Assembly: GCF_030410485.1 (NCBI RefSeq)
Contig: NZ_JAUHHC010000005.1
Span: forward strand, 434,001 to 498,000
From: Roseateles violae
Lineage (GTDB): Bacteria > Pseudomonadota > Gammaproteobacteria > Burkholderiales > Burkholderiaceae_C
DNA: 64,000 nucleotides
Reading direction: 5' to 3'
Shown: in pieces, positions 34,385 through 43,188 of the stretch
Numbering within the stretch: position 1 is the stretch's first letter
Layout: each line of letters starts with the position of its first letter
Position numbers and translations under genes: made by a program
The notes under the pieces: model-generated
What the model saw: the letters and a program-made list of their open reading frames with translations, nothing else
What the model was told of the DNA's origin: nothing
Databases searched by the model: none

Positions 34385-36625
34385 TTAGAGGAAGCTGACA
34401 TACTTTGAGAACGGCATCTCCCGCAGGCGAGTTCCGGTCGCGGCGAAGATCGCATTTGCAAGTGCCGGCGCAGCGGGCGGTACAGGTGGCTCGCCGGCTC
34501 CGCGTACCTTCGACCCGTTCTCCAGGCCTCGCACTTGAATCTCCGGACACTGATAGATGCGCATGCCTTGGTATGCATGGAAGTTGGTCTGCTGGGCCAT
34601 GCCATCGGCATAGGTCAGCTCGCAGTTCATCGCGTGCCCGAGCCCCCAAATGACAGCCCCCTTGACCTGGTTGTCGAAGTTGATGGGATCGACGACCTTG
34701 CCGACGTCGAGTGCCACCCACACCTTGTCGATGCGGATGCCTTGCTCCGTCTTCGTGACTTCGACCACCTGGGCGCAGGGAACCCCGAACGACTCCACGA
34801 AGGCGACGCCACGCCCCCGTCCTTCTCCCAGTTTGGGGCCTTTCCAATTCGACATCGCTGCCACGGCTTCCAGCACCTGGCGGGCGACGGGGTCGTTCAT
34901 CAGGCGCAGGCGCTCATGCAGCGGGTCGGCCCCAGCGGCGTAGGTCAGCTCGTCCAGGAATCCATCGGCAAAGAAGCCGGCCGACGACGCACCAACCGAA
35001 CGCCAGGAACTGGTGGGAGCCAGTTCGGGCACCCGATAGGCACGCATGCGGAAATGCGGGAACGCATAGGGCAAGTTCCAGGCGCCCGCCGGAATCTGGC
35101 CATCGGGCCCGGGTACGGACTGCCCCAGGCGCTTCATCTGCGAGGCACTGGCAGAGACCGAGGCGATGTCGAGCGCCAGCGCCTCGACTCGGCCATCCTT
35201 CACGCTGCCGCGCGCCCGGCTCATGGTGATTTGCCGCGGGAAGTCATGGGCGAAGTCCTCCTCGCGGCTAAAGGTCAGCTGAATCGGCACACCCGGCATC
35301 TGCCTGGCGATTTCTGCCACGAGCGTGATGTTCTCGGACTCCAGGCGATGGCCGAAGCTACCTCCGCAATACTGGTTGTGTAGGTGGACAGCCTCAACGG
35401 CCACGCCGGTGATCGTGGCGATCTTCTCCTGCGCAAACCGCGGCACCTGAGTGCTGACCCAGACGTCCACGCGCTCCGGCGTGTACCTGGCAATCGCGGT
35501 CAGCGGCTCCATCGGCGCATGGGCCAGATACGGCGCCTTGTATTCCGCACTGATGGCTCTGCCGTCGAGGGCAGCCTCGACATTGCCATCATTGCGCCAT
35601 ACCTTGTCGAGGCGCTCGGGAACGAAGGACTCTGACACGGCTCGCCAGTGATCCGCCTGCTCCGCGGGATACGGGGCTGGTCCCCACTCAACCTTGATGG
35701 CGTTGACGGCCTGGAAGGCGCGCCAAGTGTTGTCGGCGACCGCGGCGACGCCGTTGCTCACGGGAATGATCTTCTTCACCCCGCGCATGCCTGATGCGGC
35801 TTTATCGTCGAAGCCAAGCATTCGTCCGCCCTGGCGCGGGTTCATCTTTGCCGCGGCATGGAGCAGGCCATCCATGCGCAGGTCGATGCCGAACTTCAGC
35901 GTGCCGGTCGACTTGGGCACGATGTCCAACCTTTGCATCGGCTTGCCAATCAAGCGCCATTGCGAGGGCTCGCGCAGCCTGACGTCCTGCACGGGCTCCA
36001 GGGTGCTCGCGTCCTTGGCCAACGACGTGTAGGCCAGACGCCGGCCGTCCGGCGTAACGATGTGGCCCTTGTCTGTTTTCAACTGCTCGATGCCCAGACC
36101 AGTCTGCCGCGAGGCCGCCAGCTTGAGCGTCTCGCGCGCGACGGCGCCGGCCAGGCGCAGCTTGACGAAGCTGTCCGGCACACTGCTGGAGCCGCCGGTG
36201 AGTTGAAGTCCCAGCACCTTGAACGCGGCACCCATGGTGGACCGCAGTGCCTCTGCCGTGGAGCTGGTGTCCGTCGACATGAAAGGCACCTGCTCGCTGG
36301 CCAGAGCCGTGTTGTAGTAGGCCGCGCTGGGCGGGCCGGACTCGACACGGAACTGGCCCCACTCAAGATCGAGCTCCTCCGCAATCAGCGCCGCCTGAAC
36401 CGAGCGAACGCCTTGCCCGAGGTCGGTATGCGGTGCGATGAGCGTGATGCCCTGCGCATCGACCTTGACCCAGGCGTTGAAGACGGCCTCGCCTTCTCGC
36501 TGGTCGCCAAGCAAGGGGTTCGATGGCGTTCTGCGCACGAGGTAGGTCCCAAAGGCAACGCCGCCCGCGATGGCAGCTGAACCGATCAGGAAAGCCCGAC
36601 GCGCGATGCTCCCACCGCGACTCAT
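34385..36625 (-). CDS. Periplasmic molybdopterin-binding oxidoreductase large subunit (IorB-like)
   Basis: The 746-residue product has a Tat signal (A-R-R-A-F-L-I-G at 8-15) and belongs to the xanthine-dehydrogenase family large subunits of the isoquinoline 1-oxidoreductase/aldehyde oxidase type. Marks include H-T-D-L-G-Q-G-V near 66, the molybdenum-site G-G-S-F-G-H near 420 and the catalytic Glu in G-A-G-E-P-P near 708. It hydroxylates an N-heterocycle or aldehyde at Mo with electrons leaving through the 2Fe-2S subunit. It overlaps that gene by the four bases ATGA and has GGAGG upstream. Confidence 0.85.
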   Translation of the reverse strand: MSRGGSIARRAFLIGSAAIAGGVAFGTYLVRRTPSNPLLGDQREGEAVFNAWVKVDAQGITLIAPHTDLGQGVRSVQAALIAEELDLEWGQFRVESGPPSAAYYNTALASEQVPFMSTDTSSTAEALRSTMGAAFKVLGLQLTGGSSSVPDSFVKLRLAGAVARETLKLAASRQTGLGIEQLKTDKGHIVTPDGRRLAYTSLAKDASTLEPVQDVRLREPSQWRLIGKPMQRLDIVPKSTGTLKFGIDLRMDGLLHAAAKMNPRQGGRMLGFDDKAASGMRGVKKIIPVSNGVAAVADNTWRAFQAVNAIKVEWGPAPYPAEQADHWRAVSESFVPERLDKVWRNDGNVEAALDGRAISAEYKAPYLAHAPMEPLTAIARYTPERVDVWVSTQVPRFAQEKIATITGVAVEAVHLHNQYCGGSFGHRLESENITLVAEIARQMPGVPIQLTFSREEDFAHDFPRQITMSRARGSVKDGRVEALALDIASVSASASQMKRLGQSVPGPDGQIPAGAWNLPYAFPHFRMRAYRVPELAPTSSWRSVGASSAGFFADGFLDELTYAAGADPLHERLRLMNDPVARQVLEAVAAMSNWKGPKLGEGRGRGVAFVESFGVPCAQVVEVTKTEQGIRIDKVWVALDVGKVVDPINFDNQVKGAVIWGLGHAMNCELTYADGMAQQTNFHAYQGMRIYQCPEIQVRGLENGSKVRGAGEPPVPPAAPALANAIFAATGTRLREMPFSKYVSFL

Positions 36626-37086
36626 TTCGCACCTCCGACCAGGGCCTTGGACGCTGCCTTGACGGCTTCACGGATGCGCGGGTAGGTCCCGCAACGACAG
36701 AGGTTTCCCGACATCGCCGCGTCAATCTCCGCGTCGGTGGGCGCAGGTTTGCTCGCAAGCAGGGCGGCCGCCGTCATGATCTGCCCGGACTGGCAGTAGC
36801 CGCATTGCGCAACTTGATGTTCTACCCACGCCTGCTGGACGAAATGAAGCTCAGCAGGGTTGCCGAGACCTTCAATCGTCGTGACCTTCCCCTGCACCTG
36901 CCCGGCAGGCGTCAGGCAGGAGCGAATGGCGACGCCGTCCATGTGCACCGTGCAGGCACCGCACAGGCCCATGCCGCATCCGTACTTGGGGCCGGTGATG
37001 CCCAGCTCGTCCCGGAGCACCCAGAGCAGTGGCATCTCGGGTTCGACATCAAGTTCGTGACTTTGTCCGTTGACGTTCAGTTGCAT
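36622..37086 (-). CDS. 2Fe-2S subunit of the molybdenum oxidoreductase (IorA-like)
   Basis: The ATG at 37086 has AGGAG eight bases upstream; 154 residues. The plant-type cluster is bound by C-G-M-G-L-C-G-A-C near 41-49 and a later Cys in R-S-C-L; the second cluster by C-G-Y-C and C-R-C-G. This is the complete eight-Cys pattern of the family. It passes electrons from the molybdenum site to an acceptor, often a cytochrome that is not encoded here. Confidence 0.9.
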   Translation of the reverse strand: MQLNVNGQSHELDVEPEMPLLWVLRDELGITGPKYGCGMGLCGACTVHMDGVAIRSCLTPAGQVQGKVTTIEGLGNPAELHFVQQAWVEHQVAQCGYCQSGQIMTAAALLASKPAPTDAEIDAAMSGNLCRCGTYPRIREAVKAASKALVGGAK

Positions 37087-37149
37087 GAATTCTCCTTGGC
37101 ACGTAAGTGCCAATGCTCGGCGCGAGAGACGAGCTCTGGCCGTCCGTCT

Positions 37150-38082
37150 CTAGGCGCTCTTTGCTTCCTGCCGAATTAGACGCAAGCCTTCCCGGTAGGT
37201 GGTCACGACGAAATCGGGAAAACGGCGCTTGAACTTGCTCGAGTCGAACAGGTTGTCCTGCTTGTAGCGTGGCAGCAGTTCCCGGATTTCACGAACCTCC
37301 TTCGCAAAAAGACCCGCCACGGTCATCGCCATGCTGCTGATGACTCCGTACCCGGCGGGCCGGCCAAAGACCTCGGTGGCCATAGCCACGAACTGCTTGT
37401 AGGTCGGTCGGTCGTCGTCGCAGGGGAGATGCCAGGTCTGTCCATAGGCATCCGGCGCATTGCCCAGTGCGGCCAGGGCCCGGCTGGCGTCGGGCGTCCA
37501 GATCAAGGTCCTGCGCGTGTCGTCGCGCACCGGCACCTTCGGCTTCCTGCCGAGCTTGAGCTTGTCGATGACCAGGGCGTTTGTGAAGCTCTGCGTCTTT
37601 CCCGGGCCGTAGAACTCAGGGGCGCGGCCAATGAGCACCGGAATCTCCCCTCGTGCCATCTCCTTCAACACCATGGAGGCCATCGCCGCGCGGACCTTTC
37701 CCTTGCGGCCGACTGGTTCGAACGGGGCCTCCTCCGTCAACAGTCGGTCGTCCTGCGGATACATGTAGGTGTTGTCGAAGTAGACGAACTTCGCACGCGC
37801 GGCTCGGGCGGCGTCGAGAGAGTTCTTCAGCATGGTTGGGAACTGTGACTCCCACAGCTGCGTGTCCGGCGGCAAGCCGGCCGTGAAATACACGACCTCG
37901 CTGCCCTTGACCGCCTCCGCTGTCTGCTTCGCATCCAGCAGGTTCGCCGATACCAGCACGTCGGTCTCGTTGACCTTGCGCGGATTGCGGCTCACGAGTC
38001 GCAGGTCGCGCGTGTAGTTCCGGTTTAACTCTCGGGCCAATTCGACGGCGATCTGGCCTGTCGCGCCCAGGATGGTTTGCAT
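37150..38082 (-). CDS. NAD(P)-binding SDR/epimerase-like protein
   Basis: From the ATG at 38082 (AAGGA upstream) the product has 310 residues. It opens with a Rossmann start T-I-L-G-A-T-G-Q-I near 3-11. It has the extended/atypical SDR layout: Y-F-D-N-T-Y-M-Y near 104 with Tyr, and R-A-P-E-F-Y-G-P-G-K near 152. The motif shift means reductase or epimerase activity is uncertain. Third gene of the MerR-linked operon. Confidence 0.75.
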   Translation of the reverse strand: MQTILGATGQIAVELARELNRNYTRDLRLVSRNPRKVNETDVLVSANLLDAKQTAEAVKGSEVVYFTAGLPPDTQLWESQFPTMLKNSLDAARAARAKFVYFDNTYMYPQDDRLLTEEAPFEPVGRKGKVRAAMASMVLKEMARGEIPVLIGRAPEFYGPGKTQSFTNALVIDKLKLGRKPKVPVRDDTRRTLIWTPDASRALAALGNAPDAYGQTWHLPCDDDRPTYKQFVAMATEVFGRPAGYGVISSMAMTVAGLFAKEVREIRELLPRYKQDNLFDSSKFKRRFPDFVVTTYREGLRLIRQEAKSA

Positions 38083-38121
38083 AGTTTTCCTTCCCAATTC
38101 GGATTCAGATGGACCAGGAGC

Positions 38122-39099
38122 TCAAAGTGGCTTGGGCGAGTACAGCGCGCCCTGGAAATCTGGCACGTATTCGTACTTCACCAACTTGCCCAGTTTCAGC
38201 GCCTTGATGTACGCCGACAAGCTTCCGTCGGTCAGCGTCAGATGGACGGACTCGGCGCTGGAGCTGCTGGCATGGCTGAGCTGACGCGACACCGAATAGC
38301 CGGTTGTCAGCTGTCCCTTCTGATCGACGTTGGTAAAGCTGTTGGTCACCAGCGTCTCCTTGCTGGACAGGTCCGTCAGCTTTTGCGTCTCGAGCGTCAC
38401 GTCGAGCTTCTTCGTTTCGCTGTCGAAGATTTCGACGACGACGGACTTGTCGGTCTCCTTGAACGTGATGTCGGTTAGCCACTTTGGCAGGTTGTAGCCC
38501 ACGACGCCCCGCACGCGCGCCAGCTCGGTGTTCACGGGCAGCTTGAGCACGTAGCCCCAGAAATCGTCCGACATGGACTGACGCATCAGCGTGAACGGCC
38601 CGAAGCTGGTCGAGCCAGGCCGGTTGGTGACAACGGACAGCCCGATTTCGTTGTAGCTGTCGTTGTCGCAGTAGCGATAGGTATAAGCCGTCAGCGCAAT
38701 GAGGCCGCGGCCCGGCCAGACCTGCAGGGGCTGGACCTGCTCGCGGACTTTGGCCGGCATCAGCTCCTTCAGCTTCGCCAGATCGGCCGTGAAGATGGCC
38801 GTGACTCGGCTGTTCTTGTAGTAGAAGTTCGGTGAATAGGACTCGAAGCCGATGTCGACCTTCTCCTTCTTGAGCTGCTTGAACCAGCTCAGGTCGACGT
38901 CCGGCGCCTCGGCGGCGATGACGGAAAGCGGAGGGTTGGAGCGGAAACGGTCGTAGAGGCCGCCCTTGACGACAGGCACTTCGCGCCCAGCCAGATTGAT
39001 GGTCGTGATTTCAGGCGCTGCCGCCTCAGCGGCCCATGCGGCGCTGGTGGCTGTGCTCAGGGCGACGAGGGTAGATGCGATGAAAGCTCGATGATTCAT
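38122..39099 (-). CDS. Exported acetoacetate decarboxylase-like protein
   Basis: From the ATG at 39099 the 325-residue product has a signal peptide to A-W-A near 23. The body matches the acetoacetate decarboxylase fold: Y-R-Y-C-D-N-D-S-Y-N-E-I-G-L near 150 and a candidate Schiff-base Lys in N-L-P-K-W near 204. Classical acetoacetate decarboxylases are cytosolic, so export is unusual and points to a different substrate or a hydratase/cyclase-like role. Second gene of the operon. Confidence 0.72.
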   Translation of the reverse strand: MNHRAFIASTLVALSTATSAAWAAEAAAPEITTINLAGREVPVVKGGLYDRFRSNPPLSVIAAEAPDVDLSWFKQLKKEKVDIGFESYSPNFYYKNSRVTAIFTADLAKLKELMPAKVREQVQPLQVWPGRGLIALTAYTYRYCDNDSYNEIGLSVVTNRPGSTSFGPFTLMRQSMSDDFWGYVLKLPVNTELARVRGVVGYNLPKWLTDITFKETDKSVVVEIFDSETKKLDVTLETQKLTDLSSKETLVTNSFTNVDQKGQLTTGYSVSRQLSHASSSSAESVHLTLTDGSLSAYIKALKLGKLVKYEYVPDFQGALYSPKPL

Positions 39100-39177
39100 G
39101 GCGGTATTCCTGGTGGAGTGGAGTGATCTGGCCGGAGCGCTGGCAGCGTGCAAGGCACCCGGCTGGTTAAAAGTGGG

Positions 39178-40059
39178 CTACTTGTTGTCGGATTTCGATT
39201 GCTGGGCCCGAAGCAGCGTTAGCACTTGCAGACCGACAGCCTTGCCGGACTGAGGGTTCTGGCCGGTGACGATCCGCCCATCGGTCAGCGCGAACGAGGT
39301 GAAAGGAATCCAGGCTTTCTCGTATTTCGCGCCAGCAGCCACCAGCGCGTCTTCAAGCAGGAAGGGGACTTGGTCCCGCACGCCGGCCAAGCGCTCTTCG
39401 AAGTTCGAGAAGCCGGTGACCCGACGCCCTGCGATGAGCGGCTGTCCGTCGGGGCCGCGGAGTTGCACCAGGGCTGCGTTGCCGTGACAGACAGCCGAAA
39501 CGATGCCGCCCTGGCTGTAGATGGCCTCGGACAGCTGTTTCAGGTCGGGCGCATCCCGAAAGTCCCACATCGTCCCGTGACCGCCGGTGAAGTAGATGGC
39601 CGAGTAGTTGGGCGGGTCCAGGTCCGCAGCGCGCAGCGTGTGCTGTAGCCGGTCCATGAACGCCGGGTCCCGCAGATGGGAGCGTGCTGCGTCGTCGAGA
39701 TAGAACGCGCTCAGACTCCGTTCGTCCAAAGGGCTCTTGCCGCCGGCGGGACTTGCAATATGCATGGCGATCCCGGCCTCCTGAAGCACGTCCCAGAAGT
39801 GGGTCAGCTCGGTCAGCCACAGGCCGGTCTTGTCTTCCCGGCTCGGATAGTCCGCGTGATTGGTCACCACGATGAGGACTCGCTTAGCAGGTGCTGATTC
39901 CGGGGCCTGTGTTTGGGCTTGGGCCGGCCCAGGGGCCGCCAGCCAAGCCGCCGCCGTGAGCGCAGCCAGGCTGTTCCAAATGAACGTCATGACCGTCGTG
40001 CTGAGCCTGGCCACGGGGCCTCGGCTTTGGGGAAATGGATGCTCTGCGCTTGCCTTCAT
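39178..40059 (-). CDS. DJ-1/PfpI (Hsp31-like) protein, exported
   Basis: The ATG at 40059 lies 30 bases from the MerR-type -10 box; 293 residues. A hydrophobic segment ends at A-Q-A near 48, suggesting a signal peptide or anchor. The domain has V-L-I-V-V-T-N-H near 61, a Glu in G-L-W-L-T-E-L, F-T-G-G-H-G-T-M near 157 and the nucleophile S-A-V-C-H-G-N with Cys near 190. Relatives are glyoxalase III-type hydrolases or chaperones. First gene of the operon, so most directly induced. Confidence 0.82.
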   Translation of the reverse strand: MKASAEHPFPQSRGPVARLSTTVMTFIWNSLAALTAAAWLAAPGPAQAQTQAPESAPAKRVLIVVTNHADYPSREDKTGLWLTELTHFWDVLQEAGIAMHIASPAGGKSPLDERSLSAFYLDDAARSHLRDPAFMDRLQHTLRAADLDPPNYSAIYFTGGHGTMWDFRDAPDLKQLSEAIYSQGGIVSAVCHGNAALVQLRGPDGQPLIAGRRVTGFSNFEERLAGVRDQVPFLLEDALVAAGAKYEKAWIPFTSFALTDGRIVTGQNPQSGKAVGLQVLTLLRAQQSKSDNK

Positions 40060-40088
40060 GGCTGGGTCCTCGCTTGACGATGACGAAA

Positions 40089-40119
40089 CTTTAAGGTTAA
40101 AGTCAACTTGAGGGTCAAG
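40089..40119 (-). promoter_or_regulatory. MerR-type promoter with 19-bp spacer
   Basis: On the minus strand TTGACC (bases 40114-40119) and TAAAGT (40089-40094) are exactly 19 bases apart, the over-long spacing that MerR proteins correct by twisting DNA. The spacer contains CTCAAGTTGAC and the perfect inverted repeat ACTTTAA-GG-TTAAAGT at 40089-40104; CTTGA-GGG-TCAAG lies at 40108-40120. It drives the operon 40059-34385 and is positioned for control by the divergent MerR gene. Confidence 0.82.
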
Positions 40120-40138
40120 CGGTAATTTGAGGTCCACC

Positions 40139-40576
40139 ATGAAAATCGGCGAACTGGCCAAGCACAGCGGGTTGGCACCCTCGCGCATCCGCTTCTATGA
40201 GGCGAGCGGGCTTATCCGAGGGGTCGAGCGCAAGGAGAACGGTTACCGCGAATACGGGCCGGAGGCCTTGTGGACACTGGACATCATCACCAGCGCGCAG
40301 AGCGCGGGGTTCTCGCTCGATGAGATTCGCAACCTTCTCCCCAACGACCAAGCCCGTTGGCAGCACGCCGAGTTGCTGGGGAGCCTGGAACGCAAGGTCG
40401 CGGAAATCGAAGTTCTGCAGAAGCGTCTGGAGCAGAACAAGGCGCAACTCTTGGTTGCCATCGACAGCGTCAAGAACCGCCCCGACGCGCTTGCCTGCAC
40501 GGATCGCGCGCAGTGGGTGCTGGACAAGCTAAAAGAAAGTTCCGGGCCAGCATTGGCTGGGCAGACAGCCGAATGA
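40139..40576 (+). CDS. MerR-family transcriptional regulator
   Basis: The ATG at 40139 with GAGG upstream gives 145 residues: M-K-I-G-E-L-A-K-H-S-G-L-A-P-S-R-I-R-F-Y-E is the standard MerR helix-turn-helix, followed by wing N-G-Y-R-E-Y and the dimerisation coiled coil (about 80-115). The C-terminal effector part has a single Cys (A-L-A-C-T-D near 122), so no metal site of the CueR/MerR type; a small organic or redox ligand is more likely. Divergent from the five-gene operon. Confidence 0.9.
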   Translation: MKIGELAKHSGLAPSRIRFYEASGLIRGVERKENGYREYGPEALWTLDIITSAQSAGFSLDEIRNLLPNDQARWQHAELLGSLERKVAEIEVLQKRLEQNKAQLLVAIDSVKNRPDALACTDRAQWVLDKLKESSGPALAGQTAE

Positions 40577-40890
40577 GCGTAAGGCCAAAGAAACAGTCTT
40601 TTGGGTCAGTGACCGCTTCCCGCGGGACCTGACCGTCAGCATCATTCGAGCGGCGGACAGCAATCGCTGCTGAGCGATCGGCGGCATCAGGTCAGGACCA
40701 GCAATGTGTCAACTCCAACCGGCATGATGGTCAATCGTGATCAGCACCCGCAAGAGCGCCGTCAAAGGATGGAGGTTGGCGATCCTCAAGCTATCTGAAG
40801 CCAGCCAAGGCACTGTCGCTGCCGCATCGGCAGCGAAGGGACGATGCTAATTCTGAGTCAACTAGCGTCGGGGATCTCCCAAGCACTTCG
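40577..40890. other. Intergenic, nothing recognised
   Basis: About 310 bases after MerR and before the end of the maiA-like gene. No gene, palindrome or repeat that I can support. Confidence 0.4.
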
Positions 40891-41538
40891 CTAAGCGGCA
40901 TCGGCTTGGACAGCCGGTGCTGCGGCCCGAAACGCAGGCAAGGCGTCACAGCGCTCGACGATTTCCACAATCGTCGGATAGCTGTCCAAGGAAACATTGA
41001 ATCGCCTTGCGTTGTACACCTGCGGCACAAGGCAGCAATCTGCGATAGTTGGAGCATCGCCGTGACAGAAAGCTCCGGTGCGGGGACTCGTCCTCAGCTC
41101 GTGCTCAATGGCTTCAAAGCCTAACGCCACCCAGTGTCGATACCAGCGGGCCCGTGCCTCTTCGTCAATATGCAGATCCCGCTCCATATACTGCAGCACC
41201 CGCAGGTTGTTGAGCGGATGAATCTCGCATGCGATGGATTGTGCCAAGCCTCGGACGCGAGCCCGTCCAACTGTTTCGGTAGGTAGCAGTGGTACTTCGG
41301 GGTACCGCTCCTCCAAGTACTCCAGAATCGCCAGCGATTGGCTCATCGTGTGTGGGCCGTCCATGAGGACAGGAACAAGATGGGCTGGATTCAGCGACGC
41401 GAACTCAGCCGAATGCTGTTCACCGCCATTTCGAACCAGATGGATCGGAATGGCGCCGTGAGGCAGTCGCTTCAGCGCGAGTGCAATCCGCACACGATAC
41501 GAAGCTGAGCTCCGGAAGTAGGTGAACAATGTCAACAT
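40891..41538 (-). CDS. maiA: Maleylacetoacetate isomerase (zeta-class GST)
   Basis: From the ATG at 41538 the 215-residue product starts with the zeta-class pattern L-F-T-Y-F-R-S-S-A-S-Y-R-V-R-I-A-L, including the S-S-x-S/C catalytic region, and has L-V-P-V-L and Q-S-L-A-I-L-E-Y-L-E for glutathione binding. The C-terminal helical domain includes P-L-N-N-L-R-V-L and the A-D-C-C-L-V-P-Q motif. It isomerises maleylacetoacetate to fumarylacetoacetate with glutathione in tyrosine breakdown. Second gene after the RidA gene, 22 bases away. Confidence 0.85.
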   Translation of the reverse strand: MLTLFTYFRSSASYRVRIALALKRLPHGAIPIHLVRNGGEQHSAEFASLNPAHLVPVLMDGPHTMSQSLAILEYLEERYPEVPLLPTETVGRARVRGLAQSIACEIHPLNNLRVLQYMERDLHIDEEARARWYRHWVALGFEAIEHELRTSPRTGAFCHGDAPTIADCCLVPQVYNARRFNVSLDSYPTIVEIVERCDALPAFRAAAPAVQADAA

Positions 41539-41560
41539 CAGGCAGCTATGACGCGAAAGC

Positions 41561-42046
41561 TCATTCGAACAGCAGAACTTCTCCCTCGATCTCCACGGGA
41601 ATGTTGAAAGGCAACTCTGCCATTCCAACCGCGCTTCGCACATGGCTACCACGCTGAGGTCCAAAGAGATCCAAGATCAACTGTGAGAAGCCATTGATCA
41701 CTGCCGGCTGCTGGTGAAAGCCTGGTGCGGAGTTCACCATTCCGAAGACACGAGACCAGGCCTTGATTCGGTCCAGGTCGCCAAGCGCCCGCTTCAGACT
41801 ACCCAGAATCGTCAACGCAGTCTGCTCCGCGGCGCGATAGCCCTGCTCGATCGTCAAATCTCTCCCGACCTTTCCCAATGGCATTGCGATCGAGCCATCT
41901 GCATTCAATGGTCCATGTCCAGAGATCAACACACGCGTACCCTGAATCTGAACGAATGGGAAGGGCAGTTCAACTCGATCGGGAGAACGGATCGGAGCGG
42001 GTAGGACAAGGCCCCGCATGCTTAGTCGGTCTTCGATTGATGGCAT
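41561..42046 (-). CDS. RidA/YjgF-family protein
   Basis: The 161-residue product (ATG at 42046; ATGs at 42019 and 42088 are alternatives) has the RidA trimeric barrel pattern with V-L-I-S-G-H-G-P near 46, E-Q-T-A-L-T-I-L and R-S-A-V-G-M-A-E-L-P near 141-150, where Arg binds the substrate carboxylate. RidA proteins hydrolyse reactive enamine/imine intermediates from PLP or amino-acid oxidising enzymes. It leads the operon with maiA; the operator at 42104 lies 57 bases upstream. Confidence 0.82.
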   Translation of the reverse strand: MPSIEDRLSMRGLVLPAPIRSPDRVELPFPFVQIQGTRVLISGHGPLNADGSIAMPLGKVGRDLTIEQGYRAAEQTALTILGSLKRALGDLDRIKAWSRVFGMVNSAPGFHQQPAVINGFSQLILDLFGPQRGSHVRSAVGMAELPFNIPVEIEGEVLLFE

Positions 42047-42103
42047 GACTGGAATGCAAGCCCGCGCGAAGCGCACGGGGAAATTCAACGTTTTGTCATT
42101 GTA

Positions 42104-42118
42104 TCAACAGTTTGTTGA
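42104..42118. promoter_or_regulatory. Operator TCAACA-GTT-TGTTGA upstream of ridA-maiA
   Basis: A perfect site of the shared regulon palindrome (with flanking A/T it extends to 7-bp arms). On the minus strand a TACAAT -10-like box follows immediately, so binding would block RNA polymerase. Confidence 0.8.
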
Positions 42119-42205
42119 TTTCTGATTGGCGCTTCCGCGACCCGGTGGCGTGCGGCAGAACTAGCCTATGAGGACGAATCGATCAAGAGTCGCGAACGGA
42201 CCATA

Positions 42206-43069
42206 TCAGGCCGCCTTCCGCCTTGACGGCCGTGCCTCCGACTTCAACGCAGGTCGGGCCTTGACCTCTTTAGAGGCCTTTGATCCCGCAACGGTTTCAG
42301 CTGCCAATTGCTCTGGCGTAGCGCCACCGTTTTTTTGCCGGATTGCCTCAAGATAGTTGTAAATCGAAAAGCGCGTGACACCCAACGCAGACGCCGCGCG
42401 CTCGACACCACCCTTCACGATGAAGAGCCCGCGCTCCAGCATGGTCTGAACTGCCTGCGTCTTTTCATCCTTGTTCATCAGCCTGACGGGCTTACCCAAA
42501 CGCCGCACGGCCTCGTCGATGATTTCCGACATCAGCGTATCCATCGCCGGCCTCGACCCCGCCTCGTTTTCCCGCTTCGGCATCATTGGCATCAGGAACT
42601 GACCAAGCCAGTCATGAACAGCCTGGTGCATCGTCATATCGGCGTTAAGGCACAGGGCCACAAAGGGATCGCCGTTTGCGTCGCGGAAGACCACTGTTGA
42701 GGACCGCAACCGTAGCCCACCCTCAGTTTCCGTTGCGTAGTTGTCGATGATCGAGTGCTTCGCCTCACCCCGTTCGACCAACTGCTTTTTGGTCTCGAGG
42801 AACGCCATATCACCTTTAGGACCGGAAATGATCGATCCGCCCAACGTCCGATTCGAGATGTGGCCATTCGCGATAGCGATGATCGAATGCTCCGGCTGCA
42901 TCAAATCGTGCAGCACGATCTCGATGTTCGGGCCGACGATAGTCCCCAGCATCTTCACGATGGGCACCAGGGCCTTCATGAGCACCTGTCGCTCCGCGAC
43001 GATCTCAGGAGGCAAGGATGCTGGCTGAAAGTGATCGACGGTCGGCAGGGACTTGCGCTTCTTCGTCAT
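42206..43069 (-). CDS. YheO/DauR-like PAS-HTH transcriptional regulator
   Basis: The 287-residue product has an N-terminal PAS_6-type domain (about 30-150: G-T-I-V-G-P-N-I-E-I-V-L-H-D-L, then S-G-P-K-G-D-M-A-F-L) and a C-terminal HTH of the YheO type (G-V-E-R-A-A-S-A-L-G-V-T-R-F-S-I-Y-N-Y-L near 225-245), then a Lys/Arg/Ala-rich tail. Characterised relatives (DauR) control D-amino-acid use. It lies 119 bases after the MFS gene on the same strand and has no copy of the TCAACA palindrome upstream. Confidence 0.85.
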   Translation of the reverse strand: MTKKRKSLPTVDHFQPASLPPEIVAERQVLMKALVPIVKMLGTIVGPNIEIVLHDLMQPEHSIIAIANGHISNRTLGGSIISGPKGDMAFLETKKQLVERGEAKHSIIDNYATETEGGLRLRSSTVVFRDANGDPFVALCLNADMTMHQAVHDWLGQFLMPMMPKRENEAGSRPAMDTLMSEIIDEAVRRLGKPVRLMNKDEKTQAVQTMLERGLFIVKGGVERAASALGVTRFSIYNYLEAIRQKNGGATPEQLAAETVAGSKASKEVKARPALKSEARPSRRKAA

Positions 43070-43188
43070 CGGTTCCGGGATCCGTTCTTGGCCTGTACGG
43101 CCGAAATTGCCATTGCCTGCGAGGGCGTTTGCCGATGCATTCTGCCTCAGCTCGGAAGGACATCAGACATGGAGGCGCCCATCGCCCT

